Part shown: positions 42,847 through 53,089 of the stretch, piece by piece
Layout of the letters: every line of letters starts with the position of its first letter
Numbering within the stretch: the first letter of the stretch is position 1
Assembly: GCF_900114455.1 (NCBI RefSeq)
Contig: NZ_FOTC01000001.1
Coordinates: forward strand, 583,058 to 647,057
Source of the DNA: Halogranum rubrum
GTDB lineage: Archaea > Halobacteriota > Halobacteria > Halobacteriales > Haloferacaceae
Length of the DNA stretch: 64,000 bases
Direction of reading: 5' to 3'
Notes under the pieces: model-generated
The model's input: the letters and a program-made list of their open reading frames with translations, nothing else
Told to the model about the DNA's origin: nothing
The model's database searches: none
Position numbers and translations under genes: made by a program

Positions 42847-42852
42847 TCTCGG

Positions 42853-44016
42853 TCAGTACCTCACGGTTGAGTTAGTCTTTTGGCCTTGTTCTTCAAGAAT
42901 CTCTCTCACTATCTCTTCGACTCGTTTCTTAAATCGATCGCGGCTGAACTGCTGTTCCGCATCTGGGAAACCTTGGCGAATCGACTCCTGTTCGTGAGGA
43001 TCTTCCAGCACGAACGCTATCTTCTCTACTGCTTCTTCCTCGCTCTCATAAAGGAGCCGTGCGTCGTTGTTTACAATCTCCTGCTGTCCTCCGCTTCGTG
43101 GAACGAACGGTATCTCACCGGCTAACATCATTTCGGCCACAGCCATCCCAAAGTGCTCGTAATCCTTCCCGTGAAGGCCGAATTTGTGGCCGGATAGGAG
43201 TTCAAACAACCGCTCGCGAGGAACCTTCCCTTCGTACAGTATGTACTCTCTCTCTTCAACTAAATCCTTGATGTGAGATGCATATTCATCAGAGTCAGCA
43301 GGACCGACGATATGGAGATGCGTCGAATAACCTCTCTCTCGAAGCCTATCGACAATTGTAATCAAGCGCTCGTAGTTCTTCGTCGCCTCTATCCGACCGA
43401 CCGCGACGAATCCATCCTCGCGGTCGTTCCACGGTTTCGCTGAGCGAAACTGGCTGTCGATCGGAGGATACAGGACTTCTGGTCGTATCCCATAAATGTT
43501 CTCTGTGACATCTGCAGTCCAATTCGAGTTTGCTAGCAGTTTAGACTGAGTCACATCTTCTTCCCGATACTGAGCTAGCCACTTACATACCTTATTGTAG
43601 AGACTGTAGACTGTGGTGTCCACTTCTTCTCCTGGAACAGACGAGCGGTCGAACTGTGGCACATGAACGTACTGCACTGCAGGTCCCGGTAAACTTAGTT
43701 CGTTTACCGTGCTTATGAGGACATCATACTCCTCGCGTACGCTCTTGACGTACCGGTTGATCAGTGCCACCTCCAACAAAACGAACCGCCTTCCTCGGTA
43801 TTTGTTCACCAGTTGTGGTATCGTCCCTAATTTCTTTACTGGTACGTCTTCGACAGACGTATCGGCATACTCGTTGAGGCTCTCTATATCCACGGAACTC
43901 GCGGTTAGAACCTCGACTTCGTGCTCTCTCTGTAGGGATTCGATTACGTTCATGCAGACGACTTGACCCCCTCCAAGTCGACTCAAATCAGCCTGCACGA
44001 CCCCTACTTTTGCCAT
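42853..44016 (-). CDS. Glycosyltransferase, GT4 family
   Basis: 387 residues, GT-B fold. N-domain starts AKVGVVQADLSRLGGGQVVC, the Gly-rich acceptor-side loop; the C-domain has FVAVGRIEATKNYERLI and the donor-binding EHFGMAVAEMMLAGEIPFV with the two acidic residues of the E-x7-E type. By overall look it is nearest to ALG11-like mannosyltransferases. Lower G+C than the flanking glmS gene. Starts 106 nt from the divergent glycosyltransferase gene. Confidence 0.88.
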   Translation of the reverse strand: MAKVGVVQADLSRLGGGQVVCMNVIESLQREHEVEVLTASSVDIESLNEYADTSVEDVPVKKLGTIPQLVNKYRGRRFVLLEVALINRYVKSVREEYDVLISTVNELSLPGPAVQYVHVPQFDRSSVPGEEVDTTVYSLYNKVCKWLAQYREEDVTQSKLLANSNWTADVTENIYGIRPEVLYPPIDSQFRSAKPWNDREDGFVAVGRIEATKNYERLITIVDRLRERGYSTHLHIVGPADSDEYASHIKDLVEEREYILYEGKVPRERLFELLSGHKFGLHGKDYEHFGMAVAEMMLAGEIPFVPRSGGQQEIVNNDARLLYESEEEAVEKIAFVLEDPHEQESIRQGFPDAEQQFSRDRFKKRVEEIVREILEEQGQKTNSTVRY

Positions 44017-44122
44017 ATTCCGTTGGATGTCCCATCTATTCTTAGTTGTGACGCTTGATTATCGCTTCCTCCACCCGGGTTGATGCGAATGCTCTTAGTT
44101 ACCGTCGGGTTATTCTATCTCA

Positions 44123-45268
44123 ATGACGGAGTCCGCCCGAACCGAGGACTGCTCGAAGTCTGTCTTACTCCTCCACAGTGAGGTCTCTCCGTATCGGCTC
44201 CCCCTCTTTAATGCTCTTGGTGAACAGTTCGACCTCCACGTCGCGTTCTGTACTCGCTCCGGGGGTAGTCGATATTGGGACGAGTCACTCGATTCGGGAT
44301 ACAATTTCAGCGGTGAGGTTCTCCGGAATCACAGTCTCGCACAGTTACTCTTGAATCCGACCGTCCTACAGGATCTCACACTTACCGACTACGACGTAGT
44401 AATTCTCGACGACGACCCAAGAATTACTCTCACCCGGTTGACCGTTGCGCTCGCTGCACGATACCACGGTATCCCAGTTATTGTTTGGTCTGGTAGAACG
44501 ACCCGCGGCTACTACGACCGTGTTAACCAGATCGGTAGCAGAGTATTATGGCCGCTAGATAAGTTGGTATACTCAAGCGTGGACCAATTTATTGCGTATA
44601 GCCAAGATACGGTTGAGTATCTCGAGTCTCACGGTATTCGATCGAACCAGATCTCTGTCGGGACACAAGTGATCGCAGACGACCTCACCGACCGAGTAGA
44701 CCCATCTCTCTATCGAGAAATCGAACGTAATTTCGATTCAGAGGATTGTGTCTTCTTCTTCTTGGGCTATCTCTCCGAACGGAAGGGTGTCCACGACCTG
44801 ATCCGAGCGTTCAAACGTATTGAAGACGAACATGCCCGACTAATTATCGGGGGTGCTGGAGAGGCAGAGGACGAACTACTCGAACTCAGTAAGAACGACG
44901 ACCGAATATCCTTCTCTGGATACCTCTCAGACAAAGACAAAGCCACATATCTCAAGCGCTCAGACGTGTTCGTCTTGCCTTCGTACAACGACCCATGGGG
45001 ACTGGTCGTGAACGAGGCGATGATGTTTGGACTTCCAGTTATCACTACTACTGATGTGGGGGCCCGTGAACTGGTCAACGACAACGGCTTGATTGTTGAA
45101 GCAGGAGATGTCTCTATGCTCCACCAGTCACTCGCAAACTTACTAGAGAACCAGGAGCTCCGTAACCAGATGGGGGAACGCTCTAGAGACACGATCCGGA
45201 ACTACGACCTAAAAATGGCTGTTGACACGTTTACCACGGCGACAAATGAACTATCCCAGTCTCCCTAG
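44123..45268 (+). CDS. Glycosyltransferase, GT4 family
   Basis: 381 residues. N-domain begins VLLLHSEVSPYRLPLFNALG, the common start of GT4 enzymes; the donor-binding half has FLGYLSERKGVHDLIRAF, LIIGGAGEAEDEL and PSYNDPWGLVVNEAMMFGLPVI. Adds a sugar from a nucleotide donor to a lipid-linked glycan at the cytoplasmic face; donor and linkage unknown. Convergent with the flippase gene, stops 20 nt apart. Confidence 0.88.
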   Translation: MTESARTEDCSKSVLLLHSEVSPYRLPLFNALGEQFDLHVAFCTRSGGSRYWDESLDSGYNFSGEVLRNHSLAQLLLNPTVLQDLTLTDYDVVILDDDPRITLTRLTVALAARYHGIPVIVWSGRTTRGYYDRVNQIGSRVLWPLDKLVYSSVDQFIAYSQDTVEYLESHGIRSNQISVGTQVIADDLTDRVDPSLYREIERNFDSEDCVFFFLGYLSERKGVHDLIRAFKRIEDEHARLIIGGAGEAEDELLELSKNDDRISFSGYLSDKDKATYLKRSDVFVLPSYNDPWGLVVNEAMMFGLPVITTTDVGARELVNDNGLIVEAGDVSMLHQSLANLLENQELRNQMGERSRDTIRNYDLKMAVDTFTTATNELSQSP

Positions 45269-45288
45269 TCTAAGACTTTGCCGAACGC

Positions 45289-46722
45289 TTATCTCGAAAT
45301 TTGCCGTAACATCTCAATCTCTTCTTCGCTAGCTTCGCCGAGACTGTAAACCGTTACTAGGTAAAATAGCCCTGTCACTGGAACTATTGCGAGTGTAGCT
45401 AGTATACTGTATGATGTCGTGAACCAGAGTGCGATATATCCGATAGCTATTGGTATGCATCCGAGGAGTACATTTCGAACGGTATAGGTCGGTATTTGCC
45501 AGCGGATCCCATTCCGTGAGACGAAGTATATGAATACAGGATAAAAACTAAAACTCAGCAGCGTTGCGAGGGCTGCACCCAAGTAGCCGTATCGCTGTAT
45601 TAGTGGAATATTCAGCACGATGTTCAGTACGACAGCAATCGTTGCTCCAGCTAACATCGTGAACGTCCTCTCTTTCGCTTCTAGACCTTTGTGACCAATA
45701 TTCGAGAGGCCCCATATGAAGGTTCCACTGGCAACGATCGGAATCACTAGGTAACCATTTGCGTACGATTCAGCAAGCATGAACTCTGCAACCGGCTCAC
45801 TCAGAACTGACAGATACACTACTGCCGGAACCCCTACGATCAAAAAATACCGCGTGTATGTTCGAACCATCTCGCTCAGTTCTTCGTGGTTCTCACCCGT
45901 CCAGGTGTTCATCACTATCGGGTGCACGGCCATAATGAACGGTCCGGAAACGAGACCTAAACTTCGGCTCGCTATCGTGTAGTTCGATGAATATATTCCG
46001 ACTTGCGTACTCCCACGAAGTATCTCTAAAATAAATCGATCACTAAAGTTCAATAGTTGGTGGGCCATCGCCCAACCGATAAGTGGAACACCGAATACGA
46101 ACATTCGCCGAACCAAATCCGTATCCGGTCGATACGTAATTCTCACACCCTCCATCTGAAACGCCATATACATCGTGACTGACCCTGTTGCCAGTACCGT
46201 TCCCCAGAGCCATCCCGTGATATCATCGAGAATGTAAATCGCGAGGCCAATAATTACGACGAACTGCAATACCGATCTGACTAGTTTCAACTTCGTCAAC
46301 GACGCCGACTGAAGCTTCGATTGATACACAGCCTGAGAGATTCGAAATGCACTCAGAGTTAGTGCCAGACAAATGACGGGGGCGTAGAATTTCTGGTACC
46401 CTGTGGGGAGAAATCCCTGAATGAAGTACACTATGATACCGAGGCCCACAACAAGAACAAACTCCCCTACGAGGACGGTGACAGTGTTTTCTATTAGGTT
46501 GTCTGTGTCCGTTTCCGGCTCATAGCGGAGTATCGCTTGTTCTAGCCATCCTGTACTGAATGTGCTGATAATGGTCACGAACACCATCGCGAGAGAGTAT
46601 TCCCCATATGACGCCGCCGTGAATGCGTGAGAGAAAATCGAGACGAGAGCTAGACCCAGAATGGCCGGGAAAACAGTTGATATTGCATATAAGCCCGCAT
46701 CGCGAAAGAAACGATCAGCCAT
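45289..46722 (-). CDS. Polysaccharide/oligosaccharide flippase (Wzx-like, MATE/MVF superfamily)
   Basis: 477 residues with about 12-14 transmembrane helices spread evenly along the length. N-terminus DAGLYAISTVFPAILGLALV and the later IVASGTFIWGLSNIGHKGLEAKERT region, where a helix pair repeats, match the Polysacc_synt family. Would move lipid-linked oligosaccharides from the inner to the outer membrane leaflet. Its gene is AT-richer than the flanking housekeeping-type genes and stands in a block of glycosyltransferases. Confidence 0.9.
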   Translation of the reverse strand: MADRFFRDAGLYAISTVFPAILGLALVSIFSHAFTAASYGEYSLAMVFVTIISTFSTGWLEQAILRYEPETDTDNLIENTVTVLVGEFVLVVGLGIIVYFIQGFLPTGYQKFYAPVICLALTLSAFRISQAVYQSKLQSASLTKLKLVRSVLQFVVIIGLAIYILDDITGWLWGTVLATGSVTMYMAFQMEGVRITYRPDTDLVRRMFVFGVPLIGWAMAHQLLNFSDRFILEILRGSTQVGIYSSNYTIASRSLGLVSGPFIMAVHPIVMNTWTGENHEELSEMVRTYTRYFLIVGVPAVVYLSVLSEPVAEFMLAESYANGYLVIPIVASGTFIWGLSNIGHKGLEAKERTFTMLAGATIAVVLNIVLNIPLIQRYGYLGAALATLLSFSFYPVFIYFVSRNGIRWQIPTYTVRNVLLGCIPIAIGYIALWFTTSYSILATLAIVPVTGLFYLVTVYSLGEASEEEIEMLRQISR

Positions 46723-47606
46723 TGTTCTCTCTCGTTCTTCCTCCCGTATAACGTCTCACTCTTTGTCTCTACTGGTTAACGAGAAACACGGTGTCTGAGA
46801 GACCGGCTTTCTCGCCTCGTTCAATAAAGACGACGAGAGCTGAGACATTGATTCTAGTCGGTTCAAACTTTGTGTGTATCAGTTTGTTGTTTCAGGATTA
46901 GCGGTAGCGTACAGCCGTACTGTTCGTCGTCAAGTTGGATCGAGACCTCGCTGACAGCGACGTGACCTAGTAGCTGACCACCTTTGGGTTGTAAATCAGG
47001 TCTTCCGAACTCTGTCGTGGACAGTAGATTTGACATGACCAAACTGAATAGTCTGAGAACCGGACAGTATCGGAAAGATCAATCAGGTGCAAGAAAATAC
47101 TAAGCTTCATCGACAGCCAGGTTAATGTATTATTTTTGATAAAGGTAGTTAATACCATCCGGACAATCGATGAAACGGGTGTTTGTCCCATAAATCATTC
47201 ATAAAATAGGAATGGCTAACGTTCAATCTATATCTGAACACCGCCTTGCATGGCATCGGCAAATAGCGGTAATACAACTACCTGGGCGGGCCACGCACCA
47301 TCTTTATTGGTAGGACCGCAGTTCAAACCCGTATCGTCACTCAAGTGTATAAACATCCGAGGGTTAGGTAACAAGCTCTGGGGTTGGTCTCCATCTATAG
47401 CACTGTGACGATGACAGTAAGCAGGATTCTCCTTAGCTAATACCCTCTGCGAGTATTCCTACTGCTGGGGGCCTACATCACATATATTCGGAGGAACACA
47501 ATCATCTTCCGGTATGCTTCGGTGCCTCAAGTCGGTTGGTACTGGGTTCAATTAAATTCCCATAGGATAGCCGGATTTATGAACATCTATATCAAGATAC
47601 GAATAG
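46723..47606. other. AT-rich spacer, no gene recognised
   Basis: No convincing reading frame on either strand over 880 bp. Base composition is well below the genome norm. A TATA-like GGATTTATG at 47572-47580 fits the gene starting at 47607. The rest may be decayed DNA from gene exchange in the glycan locus. Confidence 0.4.
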
Positions 47607-48914
47607 ATGCAAAAGCTTGCGATTCCTAATTTTGAAGGGATGTCAAAAAAATTTAGTTTCGCACTCTTTATCGCGGCACTAACGATTCTCCCTTTCTGGG
47701 GGATTGAGCTACTAGGGCAGCGAGCTGGTCTTGTTTGGAGAGGCGCAAATATTGATTTTGAGGCGTTCTATGTGGCCGCCCATCGCTTTTTGCAAGGGGT
47801 ATCAATCTATGACGTTGACGGTATTTCGATGTCGTTCATCCGCCAGAATCAAGTCTCACCTTGGCTTTATCCGCCGTCTCATATCATGTTCGTCCTACCA
47901 TTTGCTCTATTGCCCTTTGAGATTGCAGGCAATGTTTGGAATGCTGCTTGGATACTCGCTCTCTGGTTCGGAATTAACTTAATCCTGAGCGAATTCGGAT
48001 ACAAAACATCAGTAGGCGTTAAGAGCCTACTCTTGTTAGGTATCATCTCATTTAGCCCGGCAATCCATGCACTGAAACTTGGGCAGATTACTGGTTTCTT
48101 CGCTGCGGGAGTTGCATTACTCTTTGTTCTCCAAGAGCAAGCTGAACAGAACGGTGGTGTCCACTCAGAAAGTCCAAGTCGACCCGCCATTTTTGCGTTC
48201 ACCACCGTCGCAATAGTCCTCACGAAGCCGTTCTATGCGCCGCTTGCTGCCGGACTGTTATTATCAAAGCGGCGGTTGGCGGGAAGTGGCCTTACTTTCG
48301 TTGTTTTCGTTATCGCCTCAATAGTAATCGCTGCACCAGGCGATTTTCAACTCTACTACGAAGTTCTCCGTGGCGGAAAAGGCTGGGTCGATTTAGCAGA
48401 TCCGGTCGAAGCCTGGAACGAGGGATACTATGAACCATTTTACATTTTTGGCACGGCAAGTATTTACATCAAGATCGCGCTTACTGTGCTGCTTGCAGGA
48501 TTTCTAATCTTGGCTAGGGATGTTGAGAACCACCACGGTCACTACGTAATCGCCGCAGGTGTAGCCGCGGTCCCACTTGTTGGACCTGAACTATATAGCA
48601 CTGCGTTCATTCCACTCATCCCTGCAGTCGTGACACTAACGCTAGTTGAAAATGAGCGGAGCGACGGTGTGCCGTGGTTACCCGTCCTCAGCCTTGTTGG
48701 GATGCACTTGAGTACGTTTGCGCTCCGATTGACATGGGGCGTGCTAGATATTTTCGCGACACCAACAATGAAACCCCTTTTGACCCTGATGCAGACTGGC
48801 CTGTGGGCGAACGTTGCACTTCTTGCACTTGCCGTATTTCGAATTGCACAAGAAATGAATATGACCGAGAGAACTACGAAAGGAATAGTGAGCAATGATA
48901 AAACGAATCTATAG
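47607..48914 (+). CDS. GT87/DUF2029-like membrane glycosyltransferase
   Basis: 435 residues with about ten transmembrane segments. The first loop, NIDFEAFYVAAHRFLQGVSIYD, carries the acidic residues expected in GT-C enzymes, and PWLYPPSHIMFVLPFALLP follows, as in DUF2029/GT87 proteins (polyprenyl-phosphate-mannose-dependent alpha-mannosyltransferases). Acts at the outer face with a lipid-linked donor. Codon use is notably less GC-biased than in most of the window, which fits recent acquisition. Own promoter; no partner gene directly attached. Confidence 0.78.
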   Translation: MQKLAIPNFEGMSKKFSFALFIAALTILPFWGIELLGQRAGLVWRGANIDFEAFYVAAHRFLQGVSIYDVDGISMSFIRQNQVSPWLYPPSHIMFVLPFALLPFEIAGNVWNAAWILALWFGINLILSEFGYKTSVGVKSLLLLGIISFSPAIHALKLGQITGFFAAGVALLFVLQEQAEQNGGVHSESPSRPAIFAFTTVAIVLTKPFYAPLAAGLLLSKRRLAGSGLTFVVFVIASIVIAAPGDFQLYYEVLRGGKGWVDLADPVEAWNEGYYEPFYIFGTASIYIKIALTVLLAGFLILARDVENHHGHYVIAAGVAAVPLVGPELYSTAFIPLIPAVVTLTLVENERSDGVPWLPVLSLVGMHLSTFALRLTWGVLDIFATPTMKPLLTLMQTGLWANVALLALAVFRIAQEMNMTERTTKGIVSNDKTNL

Positions 48915-49070
48915 ATTCGCACCTGTATCACGCCGCTTTTGACAGATAGCCGGTCTTTCCGAATCCCGTAGATAGGAGAACGGTACCCCGAACTCATCAA
49001 TCGACCGTTGACGGACCATTAAACAGTACCGGAGAAATCAAACAGGAGAATGGTCTAACGTTGTTCTTCC

Positions 49071-50669
49071 TCACAAGGCGCTCCTGAATCTTTGATGGGC
49101 TGGTTCTATAGGAAGAGAAAACCCTGAGCTGTGACCTGCTAGAATCCCAGCTAAACACCAAATGGGAATGAATGCCGTTGGATAGTACAGTTGCAGGATG
49201 TCGAACGCTCCGAATGCGAAAGTACCGAGGAGCCCACATGCGAGTCCAACAGCGAGTAAATCGTCCTTTTTTACCCCGTAGTACAGTCCAGCAAGCACAA
49301 CTAGTGCTCCCGCCAGACTGTAGAGCGTGAATCCTGGAATCCCGGTCTCTGCGAGGAGTGTGACGTAGATACTGTGCGCGGGATAAGGGTATTCGGCACC
49401 TGGTGGGTAGGGGGCGTCGTAGCTCATCGCGACCAGTTGGTAGTTCGCCGCTCCGACGCCGAACAGGGGGTGGTTGAGAGACATCTGTATCCCGATGACG
49501 TATTGCTGGAGGCGGACGCCGAGGTTCGAGAGGTCGAAAAATGGAACGCTCACGTTCACGGAATTAGACCCATCCTGCATACCCGTGGGAGTGGAAGTTC
49601 CCCCAGTTGGTTCTGACCCACTCTGCGTGCCGGTGGGAGTCGAAGTACCCTCAGGTTGTTCTGACCCCCCGGTCTCGATGGTCGTTCCCTGTCCGGACGT
49701 CGTCGAGCGAATGAACGCCGGGAGGAGCGGTACTGCCGCACCGAGGACCGCCCGTTTGTCGGTCTTCATCGCGAGAAGCGAGACGAGGAGTCCGACGAGA
49801 GCGAGGATCATCCCGCCTCGTGCAGCGTCCGACATTGTTAGTTGAACGCCGAGACCTGCGAGGACAGCCGCGAATCCTAAGGCGATACTGACGTGTTTCT
49901 GCCGACGCATCATCACCGCTAGGGCCACGACTACTGGGAGGAGGAGAACGAGGTAGTTCGCGAACTCAAACGACATCGACATGAACCCGCTGATGTGCGT
50001 TCCGATCGGGACTTTGTGGGTGAGCAGAGAGAGGTACACGCCGTCCGAGTTTCCACCTTCTCCGAGCGTGGTCAGCCCAAAGTTAGCCGTATTGAGGAAC
50101 TGGCAGAAGGCGACCACTCCTTGACCGGCAGCAGCGAAGAGGAAGAGAGAGACGGCTTCGACGCCGGAGACGACCTCTCTCTGCACTGCCCGCCGAAAGA
50201 GTGCGTACGAGATGACACCCATGAGGGAGTACGCGGCGAACCAGACGCCGGCTATCTTAGCCGGGCCGACGCCGAAAACGACCGATACCGCCGCCCAGAT
50301 GGAGTACGCCGTCAGGAGAACCTCGACGTGGTCCCAGTCCCGCCAGTCGTAGAGCAAGTAGACTATCCCCGGGATAGCTACGATTTCGACGAGGACGATC
50401 GAGCCGACAGACGGCCCGGCGAACGCTGCGGGCCTCCCCAAGACTGGAACGTTCGCGGAGACCGTCGACGTGACCGCGAAGAGCGCGAGGAATCCGACGC
50501 GGTACTCCTTCGTGTAGAGAATGTACGCCCCACACGCGGACAACGTGAGTGCGAGGCTCACTAGTCCGGGAAGCGGGACCGGTGTTTGCTGGAGGAGCAC
50601 ACCGAGGAGGAGCGTCACCGGAAGGAGTAGAGAGGCGGAGACGATTCCGTGCCGGTAGGCCGTTCGCAT
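49071..50669 (-). CDS. O-antigen ligase/polymerase-like membrane protein (Wzy_C family)
   Basis: 532 residues from the ATG at 50669; longer frames add an unlikely 29-residue extension. About 12 transmembrane helices. The large outer loop holds the Wzy_C signature: NHPLFGVGAANYQL and, further on, YPAHSIYVTLLAETGIPGF. The loop also has a Gly/Ser/Thr/Pro-rich tandem repeat (units GTSTPTGTQSGSEPTG and GTSTPTGMQDGSNSV; DNA near 49561-49680). Proteins of this family polymerise or ligate lipid-linked glycans outside the cell. Confidence 0.87.
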   Translation of the reverse strand: MRTAYRHGIVSASLLLPVTLLLGVLLQQTPVPLPGLVSLALTLSACGAYILYTKEYRVGFLALFAVTSTVSANVPVLGRPAAFAGPSVGSIVLVEIVAIPGIVYLLYDWRDWDHVEVLLTAYSIWAAVSVVFGVGPAKIAGVWFAAYSLMGVISYALFRRAVQREVVSGVEAVSLFLFAAAGQGVVAFCQFLNTANFGLTTLGEGGNSDGVYLSLLTHKVPIGTHISGFMSMSFEFANYLVLLLPVVVALAVMMRRQKHVSIALGFAAVLAGLGVQLTMSDAARGGMILALVGLLVSLLAMKTDKRAVLGAAVPLLPAFIRSTTSGQGTTIETGGSEQPEGTSTPTGTQSGSEPTGGTSTPTGMQDGSNSVNVSVPFFDLSNLGVRLQQYVIGIQMSLNHPLFGVGAANYQLVAMSYDAPYPPGAEYPYPAHSIYVTLLAETGIPGFTLYSLAGALVVLAGLYYGVKKDDLLAVGLACGLLGTFAFGAFDILQLYYPTAFIPIWCLAGILAGHSSGFSLPIEPAHQRFRSAL

Positions 50670-50765
50670 TATCTCTCTTGTTACCCTTCCTCTACAAAAG
50701 TCGTTTGACACCTTGTTCGAGGAAGGCGAAGGGATTATGCACGACGCGAATGCCATGACTCTGTA

Positions 50766-51893
50766 ATGACTGTCGGCACCGACGCTCGCTCGCTCGCCGG
50801 GAACACGTCAGGTGTTGGCAACTACCTGCGGGGGGTTCTTACTTCGCGTTCGTTCGACATGGACGCTATCGGCTACCACGCGTCCCACGGAGAGGTTCCA
50901 TCCCTCGATGGCTCGTTCTCACCTTCCTCTTTGCCAGCACCTGCTCTCGCCGACCGCCTCCTCGGACCGGCGACGCCAGCCTGGTGGATGAACGTCACAC
51001 TACCGCGAGCGCTGCATGAGGATGACGTTTCGTGCTACTTCGGTCCGAACTTCCTCAAACCGATTACCTGTCCCGCGCCGAGCGTCGTCGTCGTCCACGA
51101 CCTCGTCCATCGCGTCCACTCTGAGACGCACACACTTGCCTACCGATGGTATCTTCGAGCATTTCTCCCGATATCTGTCCGGACCGCCGACCACGTCGTC
51201 ACCGTCTCGAAGAGTACTAAACGCGACCTTCAGCGGTTCCACGACGTTCCCGACGACCGAGTAAGTGTCGCGTATCCCGCAGCAGCAGACCGATTCAAAC
51301 CACGCGGCATCTCCAGCAGCGAGCGCGAGCGGCTTCGCAACAAGTACGGCCTCCCCGACGATTTCATTCTCTTCGTTGGCAATGTTGAACCACGAAAAAA
51401 CCTCTCGAACCTCGCTCGCGCGGTTCGCGCCCTCCCAGCGGATGTCCGCGTTCCCCTCGTCGTCGTCGGCCAAGATCACGTTCCTGACCCTGAGTTCGAC
51501 GATCTCCTCACAACGGAGTGGGCAACCGACTTGGTGCATCGCCCGGGCTACGTTCCGGACGACGACCTCCCGCTTCTCTACAATCTCGCGAGCGTGTTCG
51601 CGTACCCATCGGTCTACGAAGGATTCGGCATCCCGCCATTGGAGGCCATGCAATCCGGGACGCCCGTCGTGACTTCTGACCGGTCGTCACTTCCAGAGGT
51701 AGTCGGTGACGCTGGGATTACCGTCGATCCGACAGACCCCGACGCAATCGCGTCCGGAATTGACCGCGTGCTCCGCGACGAAGCGTTCGCTACACGGAGG
51801 CGAGAACGAGGACTCGAGCGGTCGACTCGGTTCTCGTGGGACGAGACGGCGAATACGATTCGTGATCGAATCGCCGAGGTGTCGGAGAACTAA
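50766..51893 (+). CDS. Glycosyltransferase, GT4 family
   Basis: 375 residues. N-domain VGTDARSLAGNTSGVGNYLRG with the glycine loop; mid part VVVHDLVHRVHSE; donor domain FILFVGNVEPRKNLSNLARAV and VYEGFGIPPLEAMQSGTPVVTSDRSSLPEVVGDAG, with the canonical E-x7-E. The nearest type I can name is the mannosyltransferase B-like GT4 group. Its stop overlaps the next glycosyltransferase start (TAATG), so they are expressed together. Confidence 0.92.
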   Translation: MTVGTDARSLAGNTSGVGNYLRGVLTSRSFDMDAIGYHASHGEVPSLDGSFSPSSLPAPALADRLLGPATPAWWMNVTLPRALHEDDVSCYFGPNFLKPITCPAPSVVVVHDLVHRVHSETHTLAYRWYLRAFLPISVRTADHVVTVSKSTKRDLQRFHDVPDDRVSVAYPAAADRFKPRGISSSERERLRNKYGLPDDFILFVGNVEPRKNLSNLARAVRALPADVRVPLVVVGQDHVPDPEFDDLLTTEWATDLVHRPGYVPDDDLPLLYNLASVFAYPSVYEGFGIPPLEAMQSGTPVVTSDRSSLPEVVGDAGITVDPTDPDAIASGIDRVLRDEAFATRRRERGLERSTRFSWDETANTIRDRIAEVSEN

Positions 51894-53089
51894 TGGCCCG
51901 CGTTCTCTCCCTGTGTTCGCGTCTTCCATATCCGTTGACAGGTGGTGCGAAACTACGGATGTTCTACACTGCTCGCGAGATGGCGCGAGAGCACGACGTC
52001 GAACTCCTCGTCATCGACGAAACCCCGGTCGACCAGTCGGCCGTCGAAGCGCTCGAGTGCGTCTTCGACGCGGTGCACGTCTTCGCGTATCCCGCTCACC
52101 GATTCTACATGAATACAATCCCTGGGGTCGTCTCCCGTCGCCCTCTACAGTCCCACTACTATCGGTTTGAGGCAGTCGACGAGTGGCTCGACGAGCACGA
52201 GAACTGCTTCGACCTTCTCTACTGTAACCATGTCCGTACGACCGAGTACGCCCGTGGTCGAGAGACGCCACACATCGTTGACCTCGTCGACGCGATTTCT
52301 CGAAACTACCGTGAAGCGTCGCGCGATTCGACCGGAATCTGGCGGTTCATCTACCCGGTTGAGTGGCGTCGCCTCAAGCGGTACGAACGACGTGTTGCGC
52401 AGTCTTTCGCCCACTCTTTCATTATCACCGACGAGGATCGCGAGTTCGTCACAGACGGCGAATCGTTCCCGACGCTCTCGGTCCTCCCGAACGGCGTGAA
52501 ACCCGAGCTACTCGACCACACGCCGAGTGGGTACGAACCCGTCGGGTGCGACCCTACCCTCGTCTTTCTCGGAAAGATGGATTACTTCCCGAACGAGGAC
52601 GCAGCAGCGTATTTTGCGACCGAGATCCTCCCCAGGATTCGTGTGGAGTACCCCGGGGTCGAGTTCCTCGTCGTCGGTTCGAGTCCGAGCGACCGCGTTC
52701 GAGCGCTTAGCGACGAACCGGGGGTGACAGTCACCGGATTCGTCGAAGACCCTCGCGACTACTTGGAGCGCGCCGACGTCGTCGTCACCCCGATGCGCCA
52801 CGGCGCTGGACTGCAGAACAAAGTTCTCGAGGCAATGGCGCTCGCCCGACCCGTCGTCACCACGTCCCTCGCACGTGAAGGCATCGATGCTGTCGACAAT
52901 GAACACCTCGTCGTCGCCGATGGTGCCCGTGCATTCGCAGACAAGACGACCGCATTACTCGATAGCTGCGTGGACCGTCGTCGGCTCGGTACAAATGCAC
53001 GTGACCTCGTCACTTCGAAGTACACGTGGAGTCGGGTCGGTCAGAACCTTCGAGAAGCGGTCGCCGGAGTTCTCGACCAGCCTACGTAG
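51893..53089 (+). CDS. Glycosyltransferase, GT4 (PEP-CTERM/EpsH1-associated type)
   Basis: 398 residues. Begins VLSLCSRLPYPLTGGAKLRMFY and has LVDLVDAISRNY, LSVLPNGV, VFLGKMDYFPNEDA, VTGFVEDPRDYL and GAGLQNKVLEAMALARPVV, a pattern I associate with the Stp1-like sugar transferase group seen with bacterial exopolysaccharide loci. Translationally coupled to the glycosyltransferase before it. Confidence 0.88.
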   Translation: MARVLSLCSRLPYPLTGGAKLRMFYTAREMAREHDVELLVIDETPVDQSAVEALECVFDAVHVFAYPAHRFYMNTIPGVVSRRPLQSHYYRFEAVDEWLDEHENCFDLLYCNHVRTTEYARGRETPHIVDLVDAISRNYREASRDSTGIWRFIYPVEWRRLKRYERRVAQSFAHSFIITDEDREFVTDGESFPTLSVLPNGVKPELLDHTPSGYEPVGCDPTLVFLGKMDYFPNEDAAAYFATEILPRIRVEYPGVEFLVVGSSPSDRVRALSDEPGVTVTGFVEDPRDYLERADVVVTPMRHGAGLQNKVLEAMALARPVVTTSLAREGIDAVDNEHLVVADGARAFADKTTALLDSCVDRRRLGTNARDLVTSKYTWSRVGQNLREAVAGVLDQPT

